DNA of 64,000 nucleotides from Hoplostethus atlanticus (taxonomy: Eukaryota > Chordata > Actinopteri > Trachichthyiformes > Trachichthyidae), in NCBI GenBank assembly GCA_034670405.1, contig JAXDDX010000179.1:296001-360000 (forward strand), written 5' to 3'. The translations under genes were made by a program, and so were the position numbers. The notes under the pieces are model-generated. The model was not told the DNA's origin and did no database searches. It saw only the letters and a program-made list of their open reading frames with translations. The first letter of the stretch is position 1. Each line of letters begins with the position of its first letter. Below, one piece after another: positions 11,199 through 22,699 of this stretch.

Positions 11199-11999
11199 TA
11201 AATGTACTTACAGGGTGAACTATAGGCTCCGGGAAAAAAAAGTTGAGCCTTTTGTCAATGGGCCGTTTGTTTGAGTGCAGCAAACTGAGGAAAAAGGCAC
11301 TGAACTGATCCAATATTCAACCTCAACCTGAGAGTGTATTTGAGTGCGTACATCTCCACTGCTTGTTATCCTCCCCTTACTGGGCTTGCTTATTTTTATT
11401 AGAAGGAAGGTTTTTTTTTTTCTCCCCAAGGTGGAAAAGCCCCATGCGTCACTCACACTCTCCACTGAAACCAAGATAATTGAGATTCTTGTAAGCGGGG
11501 TGCAGGCCCATCCTGCCTGTTCAACTTTTAAGGGGAGGGGGAAAAAATAATCTTGACAGACTGGTGTAAAGCTTTTTTTAGATTCTAGATGCAATGCGTG
11601 ACAGTCTAGCTCCATTTTCAGGAAGAACGGAGAGTGGGCTTTTTTAAAAATACTGTCTGGGAACTCACATGTTGAAGGTCCCACTCCTCACCCCTCACTT
11701 CCCGTCTCTTCACCGCATTCATTATTAAAACCTTGCGGGGAAACCTATTAGATCATCCAATATACTCCTCGTGAGTGAGGCTATCTGTCAAGCACTGTCG
11801 CTCCATGGACTTGGTGTTTAAAAGGTTTATTCTAAAATGCTTGGTTTGCCTTTTAGAATGGACGCTCATCATTCAATGTAAAAAAAGAATCATTATTTTA
11901 AGATGATCATTCAATATCTCTAAAATATAAAGCTATGGACATTTTGGTAGTCAAGGACTTCTCCGACTTTTGGGATGTTTGGCCCATTGGTCACATTAT

Positions 12000-12011
12000 T
12001 ATTATTATTAT

Positions 12012-12042
<31 letters not shown>
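12000..12042. repeat. Compound (ATT)n(AGT)n microsatellite
   Basis: Several ATT units change into about nine AGT units, in the prkca intron. Confidence 0.9.
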
Positions 12043-13062
12043 TATCTGACAACTGCAATGAGAGTATTTCCCATCAGCTAGTCCTACCCTGTAAAAACAG
12101 AGGAGTATTCACACTGAGCAATCTGCTGGGATGGTGCTTTAGCTGCCATGGGTGTACGGCTCCTACATCTCCAGAGGCGTGCAGAACAGAACAGCACAGC
12201 GGGTCAGTGCAAGTCAAGCTTTCAAGTACTGAAACTGCTCCTCTCATTTCCTCTTCAAAAACGAAATGCTTCGGAAGCAAAGTTGTTGGGAGTCTTAAGT
12301 GTTTGTCAAGGACAGACAGCGAAAGAAGCCAGACTCTTATGAACGCGCGTGCCAGCTGGAACAAACAGCGACAGAGACAATAATGGAAAGGAAGAAATTA
12401 ATGTGCAACATCCATATTTTTGGGTATTGAAAAAGACTCTGGAATACAAAGTTATTGAAACCCTGCGACGTGCCAGATGTTGTAAAGACCGAGATAACTT
12501 TATTTGCCAGTTTAAAACAGAGAGCTCCCGTCCTTACCTCTGATTGGCTGAGTCACGTTGGAAGCCGATGTAAAATACCAGGTGAACGCGCACCTGACTG
12601 CATGACAGTTTGTTTGAAAAATGTCGCTATAATGAAAATCTTCCATCTTTGATCTATCCCTGCAAATAATACTTTGTATGGTCCTAGGATTAAAAAGGAT
12701 TTGAGCTACATGACTTGTGCTGAATTTATCCTCTCGGCCACGTGATACGTCTCCAAAGCGGCCGGTCGCTCAGAAGAAAAGGTTAATCAAGTTCTACTCC
12801 AATATAAATAGATGTATTTAATCATTCATTTACCAAGTTGACACTGTTGGTAGCAGAAGTGATGAGGTGTGTGTATACCAGAGTTAACTCTGCTCGGAGT
12901 GTCCAAATATTCTCGCAAGGATTAAGGAAGTGTGTGTGTTTCAATGAAAGAGGGGGAGTTTTATTTCTGGCCAGCAGCGGTGCAGAGTCGATGAGCTGTA
13001 TGATAACGTGCTTCATCTCCCTGTCCCCACCTCAACTCCCTGGGCTTCACACAGCAACACTT

Positions 13063-13103
<41 letters not shown>

Positions 13104-13616
13104 TTTTTTCCTCAGCTTCACACTCTTACTTTCCCTCATACCCTCTGGTCTTCCCTCTACCCTGGCTTGTGTGTGTGTGTGTGTGTGTGTCCTCACCTCG
13201 CCCCCGGTCCCTATCACAACTTTTGTGTGGCGTCGCTGTTACCATTCTTCTTAATGGATACATAGTGCCTGCCAACAGCCTGACCCAGAAAAGAGAGAGA
13301 GAGGGGAGAGTGGCATGGTAGTGGTTGAGACAGGGGGAGAGTATCACTGGAAAGGGGATACTGCTGTGTAAAGTCAGTAATTGCAGTAGGAAAGGTGACG
13401 CTGAGTGAGAGCTCAATGACAAAAACATTTTTTTTTCATTGCATCTTGATTTCATCACTTTCTCCACCAAGAACACATATTATATTGTGATATTTTAGAA
13501 CACACAGTCTGGGATTAAGAATTTGTTATTTCACATAACCCTGTGAAAAACATACTATGTAGCTCTTGTGTGCAAATGTATGTATGCTGGCCGCGGTTCA
13601 GCGCCCTTAGGCCACG

Positions 13617-13772
13617 CAAATTGAATTAACTGTTTAACGGATGCCCTGCGTCACGTTTTCTAAAAAATTAATTAATTAAAATGTATTCTAGGACAGCATA
13701 AAAATGATGCATCAACATTTATTTATTTTAGAAAAAAGTGACGCGGGGCATCCGTTAATTAAATTTGAATTA
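13617..13772. repeat. Long imperfect inverted repeat (MITE-like hairpin)
   Basis: Arms of about 55 bases (13617-13672 and 13722-13772) are near reverse complements. Both carry TTAACGGATGCCC(T/C)GCGTCAC and a TTTTCTAAAA-like end. The loop is about 50 bases. It could be a MITE remnant or a transcribed hairpin in the prkca intron; no clear target duplication was seen. Confidence 0.55.
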
Positions 13773-15537
13773 TATTTATTACATTTTCATGGCCTTATTT
13801 TGTCCTCTACATAGCTCACAGATGTATACAAACAAGAGACTTTCAATTATTGTTGTAATTCCTTAGGAATATGAGCAGAGGATAATTTGCTTTTATGAAT
13901 TAAATGCCCAATAAAGAGCAGACATGACATTTGAAGAAAACTATTTTCTGAAGCGCTGTGATGCAGTTTGACTGTATACTGTGTATCCTATAGAGTCTAT
14001 ACCGCTAAACTTGCATGGCACAGCAGGCAGTCTGTTGTGTTGCAGTGTATTGTCAGAAGAGAGGGAGGAATTGAAGCCTGTTTATTCTTTGTGTAACCCA
14101 GGTTCGCCTTTGATCGGATGTTTTCGCCTTGGTAGATGATATTCTCTCAGGCCCAGATGAATAAAAGTGGGGCTTTGAGTGTTGAAAGCCCCCCCTCCCG
14201 CCCCCAATGTGCTGGATCAGACAAATGTACCTGGCCAGACTCCCTGCTAGAGACCCCCCTCTCTCTCTCTCGCTCTCTCTCTCGCTCTCTCGCTCTCTCT
14301 CTCTCTCAACAGTAGGGTGTCTTAGAAGTAGTACATGTCGTTTGAACACAGGCAACAAAACTTTTCATGACACTGTGGCTCCATTGAGAGACAGTTTTGC
14401 AGACAGAATGATCAAGTATTCATGTGTTGTTTCCGTGGCTGGAATATCCTCCTCGACAATGCAATATAATGCAAGACCCCAAGCTGCAGAACACGGTTGA
14501 GTTTTTTTTTTTTAGAGAGACAGGCAAATAAGGGGTGAAAAAAGAAGCCAGAGCTTGATTGACAGTCTGGCAGGTCAGCAAGTCACTTTCAAGGACGTGT
14601 CAAGGTGTCAGCTGTGTCACTTTGAGGATGGTAGCCTTCTGTTTGCGCCGTGGTACTTTCTCACCGTCGGAGGCAATCCTGTGAGCAGACAGAAAGCTGC
14701 AAATGACTTTACCCTCCTCCTCAACAGCTGCCTCCAGCGGACTCACACCGCCGGCTCAGACATGGCCCAGCAAAGGGCCGGTATGACACCCGCCGCTAAG
14801 AGGAAATTCAACCCTGAAACAATATCCACCTTAATACATCGTTTGAAGGTCCGATTTTTCTTCTAAAAAAAAAATAATAAAATAAAATAAACTTTTCGAG
14901 AATGTTCTTTAATCAAATGTCATTCTCTTGATAATGGGGTGTGATGCTCTATTCTGCCTTTCAAGATGTTGACCCTGGTTTTATCTAAAGTAGAATACGT
15001 TTTTAACACATGATAGGCACACAGAGAGCGCAAACCTCCGCCAACACTGTACAATTGTCCAACTTGCTGTTACACCCAAGACCTATTTTTTCTATTGTTA
15101 AGACAGCCATGAAAACACAATGTGTCCCATAGAGAATGAGACAGACTTTAGCCATTAGTGCCTCAGTGAATATTCAGTAGAAGCTGAAAACTTTTCAATT
15201 CTCTCCATTCCATTTCTGTTCTCACTGACTTTAAATGTACTCATTTCTCTGCAGGCCCTTTCCTACCTCTGCGAGCTAATATCCAAGCACACTCTAATTC
15301 AATTTATTCTCACAATGGCCATTGTAAAGGGGACCAGAGGCTAGGGAGCCAAAAGCAGAAGCATACAGACAGGAAATTGAATTGGGAAAAAAAAAAAAAG
15401 ACTTTACTAAAGAAAACTCAAGAATCCAACGCTCAGTGAATGCAACAAAAAAAAAACAACCAGACAAAAGCTGGGTAAAAAAACCACACAAACAAAACAT
15501 TACCAAACCCTCATGAGCACAAACTGGAGGCTTGCAG

Positions 15538-15588
15538 CGTGGCTGTGGCTGTGGCTGTGGCTGTGGCTGTGGCTGTGGCTGTGGCTGT
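15538..15588. repeat. (GTGGCT)n hexanucleotide repeat
   Basis: About eight tandem GTGGCT units. One minus-strand frame reads Gln-Pro repeats, but nothing around it looks like a gene. Flanking sequence (about 15300-15700) has A-rich runs and may be part of an unclassified interspersed repeat. Confidence 0.85.
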
Positions 15589-16085
15589 GTCTTCCAGGGA
15601 GGTGAACCCAAGCACTGAACCGAGAGCAGAGAGGGGTTTAAGTAGGATAGACCACAGGTGCAACATATCATCAATAATGAGCCTCGGTTGCTAGAGAGCG
15701 GGATCTACTACTCTAGCCGCTACCCATGACAGGCTCCCTTGTGTCAGAATGCACACACAGATGGACTTACATCATACTCAGGGTGGGAAGACCTTCCTGA
15801 CAGAAAGACAGACAGTCTTTTGTTGTAAATACATTCTGTTAATCAAATCAAATATATCCAAAATATAGAGCTATTCAGGAATCTCTCTCTCTCTTTCTCC
15901 CCCCCTCCCACATCCTTTCCCGCCCTCTTCCCTTTTGTGTATGGTGGAGGGGAAGCACTTTTATATGGAGAGGCGCTATGTAAATGTGATGTTCACTCAC
16001 TCAGTACCAGTGTTAATTTGTTTTATTTTCTTATTAATGTCATTTTTTTTTTCTCTCTGTTACCTTTACTATGTATTTTGCTTTG

Positions 16086-16190
16086 TGTGTGTTTGTTTGT
16101 ATACTGTTCTATGTGGACCCCAGGAAGAGTAGCTGTTACCATTTGTAACCGCTAATGGGGATCCTAATAAACTAAACTAAACTAAACAGA
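16086..16190 (+). mobile_element. 3' end of a non-LTR element (LINE/SINE-like tail)
   Basis: A GTGGACCCCAGGAAGAGTAG block and CTAATGGGGATCC are followed by tandem AAACT units, the short tandem tail typical of LINE and SINE insertions. I recall this block as common in fish genomes, but the family assignment is uncertain. It ends about 200 bases before the DIRS element. Confidence 0.5.
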
Positions 16191-16437
16191 CAGACAGGTG
16201 CAGTGTAAACGGAGGCAAACCAACTAGGTCCAATGCGTATTAACTGTCAACATTAGCAGCCTTTATGTTTAGTAGTAGTATGCTAACATGCTTCATATTC
16301 TCAGTGGGGCTTCTTTGATAGTCTAATTGTTTATGCTAGCTGCGTCTGCTAGCTAACACCGGTTTGAACTGGTTGGTCAAAACCCCTACTGTTAAAACGA
16401 GGGTTACGAATGTAACCACGGTTCTATGAATTCTGGA

Positions 16438-16585
16438 TGACCGCCAGAGGCGGTGCTTAAGCACTGGATCTTGTCCATCTCGCAAGCGCAGGTCGAGTAA
16501 TTATACCAACAAAGTCACCTGTGACCTGGGATGACGTAGGGCACGCCCCCAGTATAAAATCCCCCGTCATCCAGTAATCTGTTCC
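16438..16585. repeat. DIRS inverted terminal repeat, left
   Basis: The 148 bases read as the exact reverse complement of 21914-22061. The extra bases 16396-16437 are unique to this end and are matched only by the internal complementary region. Confidence 0.93.
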
Positions 16586-16623
16586 CACAGAATCTTCTCG
16601 CCATGATTCCGAGTGACAGAGAA

Positions 16624-16724
16624 CTCTGGCGGTCATCCAGAATTCATAGAACCGTGGTTACATTCGTAACCCTCGTTCTATTTCATTCTTCCTGACCGCC
16701 AGAGGCGGTGCTTAAGCACTGGAT
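16624..16724. repeat. DIRS internal complementary region (ICR)
   Basis: 16624-16677 is the reverse complement of the left terminus (16396-16449). 16675-16724 is the reverse complement of the right terminus (to 22079). The two halves overlap by GTT. In the DIRS replication model this region templates completion of the ends and circle formation. Confidence 0.9.
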
Positions 16725-16763
16725 GACTCATACCAACAAGGTCACGAGGAAGGCCTTACCACA

Positions 16764-18220
16764 CTAAGGGGCCGAAGGCGAAGGTAAAACCGTTGCTGCA
16801 ACAGCGTGGGGGGCGGCCACGTTGACCCTGTAGAAGCGGGCAAAGGTGCATGGCGAAGCCCAGGTAGCAGCCGCACAAATTTCCTTTAGCGGCACCCCCT
16901 TCAGGGCCGCCCAGGATGTAGATATACTCCTTGTAGAGTGGCAGTGAACGTTTATGGGTACGGGTAGCCCCTGTGATCTGTAAGCACTCAAGATCACATC
17001 AACAATCCAATTAGAGAGCCTCTGCTTTGACAGGGCCTCTCCTCTCCTGTGCCCCCCATGGCAAATGAAGAGACTGTCAGTCGTACGCAAGCTAGCAGTC
17101 GCTTCCACATAAGCCTTGAGCGCCCGCCCGGGCACAGTGGATCCAATATCTCATTATTCCCCCTCAGTGCATCTGGGGGGTTAAATGCCGCTAGCTCGAG
17201 CACCTGGTTGACATGAGAGAGAGACAGCCTTTTGGGAAGAAAGGATGGATTGGGCCAGAGTGTCACCCCTGAACCATCTGCATTCCAGCGCATGCATGAC
17301 TGGCTTACTGACAAGGCATGGAGCTCGCCCACCCGCTTTGCCGAAGCGATGGCCAGTAGGAACGCTGTCTTACCAGACAGCCACCTCAGTTCAGCCTGCC
17401 CCAATGGCTCATATGGGGGCTGACGAAGGGTGTCTAGCACCAGGTGCAGATCCCATGAGGGCATTTTGATGGCCCGTGGAGGGTCCAGCCTGTGGGCTCC
17501 CCTCAAAAAACGCGTAACCAGATAGTGAGACCCCACTGACTGGTTGCCTATTTGAATATGCCCCGCTGAAATAGCAGCCACGTAGACCTTTAAGGTGGAG
17601 GCACGTCTACTGCCATCCAGCAGGGACTGCAGGAAGCGCAGTATCACAGCCACTGAGCAACTCTCCGGCACCTCATTATGTGCCCTGCACCACTCGGAGA
17701 ACAGCTTCCATCAGTTAGCATACTGAACCCTGGTGGAAGGTGCCCTTGAGTTCAGAATAGTCTGAACAACTGATTGGTCACAAGCCATTAGAAGCGGGTC
17801 TTGGCCCTCAAGGGCCAGACACACAGCTGTAGGCAACCCGGGTCCGGGTGCCATATGCGACCTTCCAGTTGTGACAGGAGGTCTGGCCTCCTCGGGAGGT
17901 GCCATGGCACTCCGTCGAGGAGCCTTAGTAGCGCCGGAAACCATGGTCGGCCTGGCCAATTTGGGGCCACTAGGAGTAGCCTGTGGCAGTCTCGTTGGAC
18001 TCTGTCCAACGTCACGAGTATCAGGGGAATCGGGGGAAAGGCATAGAGAAGGCAGTCTGGCCAAGCATGAGCCAGAGCGTCCCGTCCCAGTGGGCTGGTC
18101 TTCTCCGTCAAGGAGAACCAAAGGGGGCAGTGTGTCGATGCCTCCGAGGCGAAGAGGTCCACCTCTGCTCTGCCGTATTTGCCCCAAATCCTGCCTATCA
18201 CCTCTGGGTGGAGCTTCCAC
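16764..18220 (-). pseudogene. DIRS tyrosine recombinase, interrupted
   Basis: The N-terminal part (frame 17711-18220, overlapping the RT-RH end as usual in DIRS) ends in STRVQYAN at a TGA. The same frame resumes at about 17710 and covers the core-binding region and the first catalytic Arg (SAKRVGELHAL). A frameshift near 17130 moves to the frame 16764-17135, which has the HxxR motif (HSTRS) and the catalytic Tyr (RFYRVNV). So the R, HxxR and Y residues remain, but one nonsense codon and one frameshift break the gene. The enzyme would integrate the circular DNA copy. Confidence 0.8.
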
Positions 18221-19574
18221 TCCCCCGAGGGGAGTGGAAGTTCTGCACCCCTGGGAGATGCATGGCCCTGAGGCTCAAGAAGCGGGGAAAGGCCCAAGTG
18301 AGAAGTTGTTGTGACACCCGCAGACACTGTCTGGACTTGGTGCCCCCTTGATGGTTTATCTGGTAAACCGTTGAGGTGTTGTCCGTCCGGATGAGTACAT
18401 GACAGTTCCTCAGGGCAGGAAGAAAGGCTTTGAGTGCCCCATATACGGCGCGGAGCTCCAGCACATTTATGTGCTCCAACGTCTGCTGCGTGTTCCATAG
18501 CCCTCTGGCCGTCCTGTGCTGCCAGACAGCTCCCCACCCTAACAGGGAGGAGTCTGTCTCTACCACTTCCCGACGGGAGGGTATGACTCCCAAGGGAACA
18601 CCTCTGGTTAAATATGCCCTCCTCCATGGTTTCAGGGTGAAGAGGCACCGCCTCGCCACTCTGACCCTCCTGCGTCTGTGCCACTCGGGGTCCAAGTGGA
18701 GGCCATTCACCCACATCTGAAGGGGGCGCAAGGAGAGTAGGCCCAATGGTACCACTGCGGATGCTGCCGTCAGCATGCCCAGTAGCCGGAGGAAGAGCCT
18801 GTATTCTAACACCTGGCCCTGTCGAAAGCGACATAGGAGGTGCAATATGGCTTCCACCCGCTTCGGGGAAGGGGTGGCTCTCATTGACTGAGAGTCGAGA
18901 GTTACCCCAAGGTAGACGATGCTCTGACTGGGTGTAATGTTGCTCTTGCCGTAGTTTACCACAAGGCCCAGTTGGTTCACATGGGAGAGGAGCGTGGACG
19001 TGTCTCTGAGCGCACCCTCCCGGGTCGGGGAGATGACTAACCAGTCGTCCAGATATGGTAGGACCCTCACACCTCTGGCTTGTATTGGTGCCAGGGCTGC
19101 TGCAACGCATAACTGGTAAATACCCGAGGGGCTAGGGAAAGCCCGAAAGGAAGAACCTTGAACTGGTAAGCCTGACCCCTGAAGGCGAAGCGAAGAAATC
19201 GCCTGTGGTGTGGAGCAATGGGTACATGAAAGTATGCATCCTTCAGGTCTATGGAGACAAACCAATCGCCCTGTGCCACGGCCTGGAGGACCTCTGCCGT
19301 GCGCAACATATGGAAAGGCAAGACCTTCAGGAAACAGTTCAGCCCTCTCAAGTCGAGGATAGGGCGAAACCCGCCATCCCTCTGGAATCAGAAATAAATT
19401 GAGTAGAACCCACCGAGCCGTGTCTGTAGACCTACCTCTTCGATGGCGTCTTTTTGTAGCAGGGCGCTGACCTCCTGGCTGAGGGCCAGGGCTTTTGCGG
19501 GGTCTCTGACCGCTGAAGGCTGGGGGCCGGCGTCGGAATTGTAGTTTGTACCCCCTGGATAGTGTTGAGACCAC
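17788..19574 (-). pseudogene. DIRS reverse transcriptase-RNase H, frameshifted
   Basis: Three minus-strand frames must be combined to follow the domain. The RT palm motif VSIDLKDAYFHVPIAP lies in the frame around 19067-19351. The catalytic YLDDWLV (about 19035-19055) and RNase H motifs (ETDSSLLGWG, LELRAV, RTDNTS) lie in the frame 18198-19574. The conserved post-RNase H block with AEVDLFAS lies in the frame ending at 17788. Breaks fall near 19390 (in-frame stop), 19120 and 18240. Catalytic residues are all present. It lies between the Gag-like and recombinase frames. Confidence 0.8.
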
Positions 19575-19657
19575 CCAAGGGTCTGAGGTGTGCTTCCCCC
19601 AGTAGCTGAGGTGCTGCTGAGAGAAGTGTCCGACCGCCGGCCCGGGAGTATCAGGTC

Positions 19658-21160
19658 CTACCCCCCCCAGCCCTTAGGGGCCGTGGGGGGGCGACGACGA
19701 CCAGGCGGTGGTCCCCTTGGCACCTGAAATCTCGGCCGTGCAGGGGCACGTTGGTCACCTCGTGCCTGATAGCGCTGGCCCCTTGCTGCGCCTAGGCGAG
19801 CAGGTGGCTGAGCGTGGCTGGGATTCGACACTGGAGAGGGTCTCTGCCTCTGAGCTGGCGAGGGCCCTCTATGTAATCCAGCAAACTGCTGCCTAGCTTG
19901 GCCCACTTGCACACTGCGCTCCAGGGCCTGCTGCGCTGCTGGACCAAACATCTCGCCCGGGACCACCGGGAGAGAGCGGAGGGTCCGACGACATGCCTCC
20001 GACAGGGGAGACTGGGCCAGCCAGACCTGGCGCCTTGCCAGGGTCACTGTCGACATCAACCTACCAAGCTCCCTAGACATGAAGGCAAAGGACTGCAGAG
20101 ATGCATCGCTGAGGGTCTGGGCTGAGGCGTCCGCGCCCGACTGCTGCAGGGTCTGCGACAAGGCCAGTATGAGGTGTGACAATGAATTCCCAATGCGGCC
20201 CATACGGGCAGCTATGTCATAACTCCTTGTAAGGAGGTCATCCGTCATGCGGCACTGCAGCCGGGGACAGCGAGCATCGGGTCTGAGAGCTTCGTCAGGA
20301 GATACTATGAGGGAGGCCACAGATGGCTCTACCGGGGGCATCCGATCCAATCCATAGCTACCTGCATCCTGCATAGCGGCCAAAGCCCTACTGTCACTAG
20401 TGTGATGGACGAGGGACCTTGGATCTGGCCAGCACTTCTGGAGCTCCTCAATGTAAGGCTTTGAGGGGGGCACAGTGAAGGCTGAGGGCTGGGGAACCTG
20501 CCTGAAGAATGCGCTTGTCTGCGCAGTGGCCACAGGGGCTTCGTCCAGCCCCAAGCGTGCTAAGGCCATACATATGGCGGGCTTTACCGTGACCCGGCCA
20601 GCCTCTGCCTCATTCGCAGAACCCCCTTCGGTCCCCAGGGAGAAAACGTTAGAGGTATGGGAGGTTGCATCCTCCTCCACTCCCTCTTCCTCATTGAATA
20701 GGCTGCAGGAAGCTGCCGTGGACAACACATCCTCCTCCCGATCAGGGGAGCTCCTAGCGGCGGTGGTAACTGCCGGGGCTGCTATGCCATCAGCGGGCTG
20801 GAGGTTCAGCAAGAGGGCCTTAATCTGAGCAAACTCGGATGATAGGGTGTCCACCTTAAGGGCCAGAGAGTTGAGTCTCTTCTTAGGGGGGGCCCCCGAC
20901 TCCGCCCTGTGGCGTTTGGGGTTCCTGGGTGCTGATGCTACACCGGATGGGGGCAACCGACTGCTCCCCAAACCGGTGCCCTCCACCTCCGCCAGTCTGG
21001 CAAGCTTTAATGCCCGCGGCATGAAACTGCAGTTCATGCATGGGTTGTCAGACAACCCTTCTCTCAGGTGTTCCGCGCCTAGACAGGCGGAACACTGATC
21101 GTGGCCGTCCTCCGCTTGGAGGAGGGCCATACAAGTGCCGCAAGCATGTGACCCCAACAT
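19658..21160 (-). CDS. DIRS Gag-like protein (ORF1)
   Basis: An open frame of 500 codons, first in the element. The N-terminus has three CxxC pairs (C7/C10, C23/C26, C41/C44) that could bind zinc. Further on are a basic stretch (PKRHRAESGAPPKKR) near 85-95, a helical middle, and a Pro/Arg/Gln-rich C-terminus likely to bind nucleic acid. This fits the ORF1 of vertebrate DIRS elements, which is assumed to form the particle. The frame is intact, unlike the two downstream ORFs. Confidence 0.75.
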   Translation of the reverse strand: MLGSHACGTCMALLQAEDGHDQCSACLGAEHLREGLSDNPCMNCSFMPRALKLARLAEVEGTGLGSSRLPPSGVASAPRNPKRHRAESGAPPKKRLNSLALKVDTLSSEFAQIKALLLNLQPADGIAAPAVTTAARSSPDREEDVLSTAASCSLFNEEEGVEEDATSHTSNVFSLGTEGGSANEAEAGRVTVKPAICMALARLGLDEAPVATAQTSAFFRQVPQPSAFTVPPSKPYIEELQKCWPDPRSLVHHTSDSRALAAMQDAGSYGLDRMPPVEPSVASLIVSPDEALRPDARCPRLQCRMTDDLLTRSYDIAARMGRIGNSLSHLILALSQTLQQSGADASAQTLSDASLQSFAFMSRELGRLMSTVTLARRQVWLAQSPLSEACRRTLRSLPVVPGEMFGPAAQQALERSVQVGQARQQFAGLHRGPSPAQRQRPSPVSNPSHAQPPARLGAARGQRYQARGDQRAPARPRFQVPRGPPPGRRRPPTAPKGWGG

Positions 21161-21913
21161 TATAACACAATGCCTGTCAACAATAAGATGGCGTAGCCAG
21201 CGAAAACACTACACGCCTCCAACTAATAACTGTACTGTAGGCCTACAGCAACCAGTATTAACATGCACGCTTAACTAGCCTTACTAAGGTTATGCATGTG
21301 CGGCTAGCCTCTCCGAGAGCAGAGGGCTAGCTCACCGTAACGGCGTACGGGCGTCCAGTTGTACCATCAGAAGCGGAAGCACCTCCGGTTAATAATGGGA
21401 GTGAGAAAGCCCACCCTCCTGCGTGACTAGCTCGCCGACGTGTAGAGGCGAGCGCCCAATTTAACCACCTTCAGAAGCGGAAACACCTCCGGTTAATAAT
21501 ACAGTGGAGAACCAAACCGAGCTAATCTACAGCCTGTATGTGAGGCGGAACCACCCCCAAGTGCCGAGTAATTTAGCGGACCGCCGGCTAGTGCTAGCTA
21601 GCGGACGCCGGCGCTAACTCACCAATTAGCGGTATGCTAGTTAGTATGCTTCGTATAAGAGGTTAGCCCTCCGAGCCGGAGAGCCGCCTTATATGAGGAA
21701 TTGTCACTCACCTGTCGTGGAGTCACTAACCGTATTCGAAGCGGCGCGGCTATGCCGACCGCTCGAGGGGAAGAAGCTGGATTAGGCTCGTCGCAGTCTC
21801 TGGCGGACGAAAAACGTAGCGCCAACCCTGGGGTTGCGAGACTCCAAGCAGACCAGCCGCCAGCTAACAATTTGACCTGCTACCGTTTAGCATATGATTG
21901 CGAGAAGATAGAA

Positions 21914-22061
21914 GGAACAGATTACTGGATGACGGGGGATTTTATACTGGGGGCGTGCCCTACGTCATCCCAGGTCACAGGTGACTTTGTTGGTATAATT
22001 ACTCGACCTGCGCTTGCGAGATGGACAAGATCCAGTGCTTAAGCACCGCCTCTGGCGGTCA
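21914..22061. repeat. DIRS inverted terminal repeat, right
   Basis: The exact partner of 16438-16585 by eye. The terminal extension 22062-22079 differs from the left extension, as usual for DIRS ends. It probably holds the element's promoter, since it lies upstream of the Gag-like frame. Confidence 0.93.
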
Positions 22062-22499
22062 GGAAGAATGAAATAGAACTAGTTGTCGGTTACAACGTAC
22101 ACAACCTGGTTGGGGTGAAGATAAATTTAACAACATGGAGTAGCTGACTGCTAACATCCAATATGGACGTTTACCTCAATTCAGTTGCTGAAGCCTTTGA
22201 CTTCCCGGGTAATTTGACCTCCAACTCTACAATATTGAAGGATATATTTACATTTTGGTGTATATTGGTGTATATTTTTTTCAATAGTTAGTTTCAATAG
22301 TTCTTTAATAGTTAGATTAGAGGACGGTGTTGTTCGACAGGTGTTGTTGATTTCAAGTTTCCCAAGCTTTCCCAGCCACCAGTGTTGCTACAAACAGAAG
22401 CGATGTGTGTGAATTTGTGGTGCCTGTGTGTGGGTGTGTGAGTTCCCAGGTTTGTTTTTTTCACACCTATTATGTCACACTTTATTTCATTATTTTTAC

Positions 22500-22653
22500 A
22501 CCTTTACACACACACACACACACACACTTTTTGCGTGAATATATCACCTCTGCTCAGTTAGAAATATACATCAGCCTTTCCAGTGAAAAGAGAGTATGCA
22601 TATGTGTTAAGATGACGTAGCTTGAAGTAAATTAACCTACTGTGTGTATGTGA

Positions 22654-22694
<41 letters not shown>
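22500..22694. repeat. (CA)n and (GA)n microsatellites
   Basis: A (CA)n run at about 22506-22528 and a (GA)n run at about 22660-22694, separated by non-repetitive sequence. Confidence 0.9.

Positions 22695-22699
<5 letters not shown>

Larger units (their letters stand above)
16396..22079 (-). mobile_element. DIRS-type tyrosine-recombinase retrotransposon, near full length
   Basis: The 5.68 kb element is read on the minus strand in the order Gag-like ORF, RT-RNaseH, tyrosine recombinase. It has 148-bp inverted terminal repeats and an internal complementary region near the 3' end that joins copies of both termini, all hallmarks of DIRS elements. The two termini share the trinucleotide AAC/GTT, the expected circle-junction and recombination trinucleotide. 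There is no target-site duplication, as expected for integration by a tyrosine recombinase through a circular intermediate. It lies in a prkca intron, antisense to the gene. RT-RH and recombinase frames are interrupted, so this copy is probably not autonomous unless the indels are sequencing errors. Confidence 0.9.

Noticed and set aside
11220..11684. 154-codon minus-strand ORF
   Set aside because: Runs through simple intron sequence next to a prkca exon, with composition unlike coding sequence and no motif.
14555..14866. 103-codon plus-strand ORF in a prkca intron
   Set aside because: No homology recognised, no splice signals in agreement, intronic context.
15294..15674. Gln-Pro repeat protein on the minus strand
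   Set aside because: Arises only from the GTGGCT hexamer repeat; flanks are A-rich non-coding sequence.
17788..19110. A single 440-residue protein on the minus strand
   Set aside because: Only its C-terminal third matches the DIRS post-RNase H block; the rest is a shadow of the RT frame.
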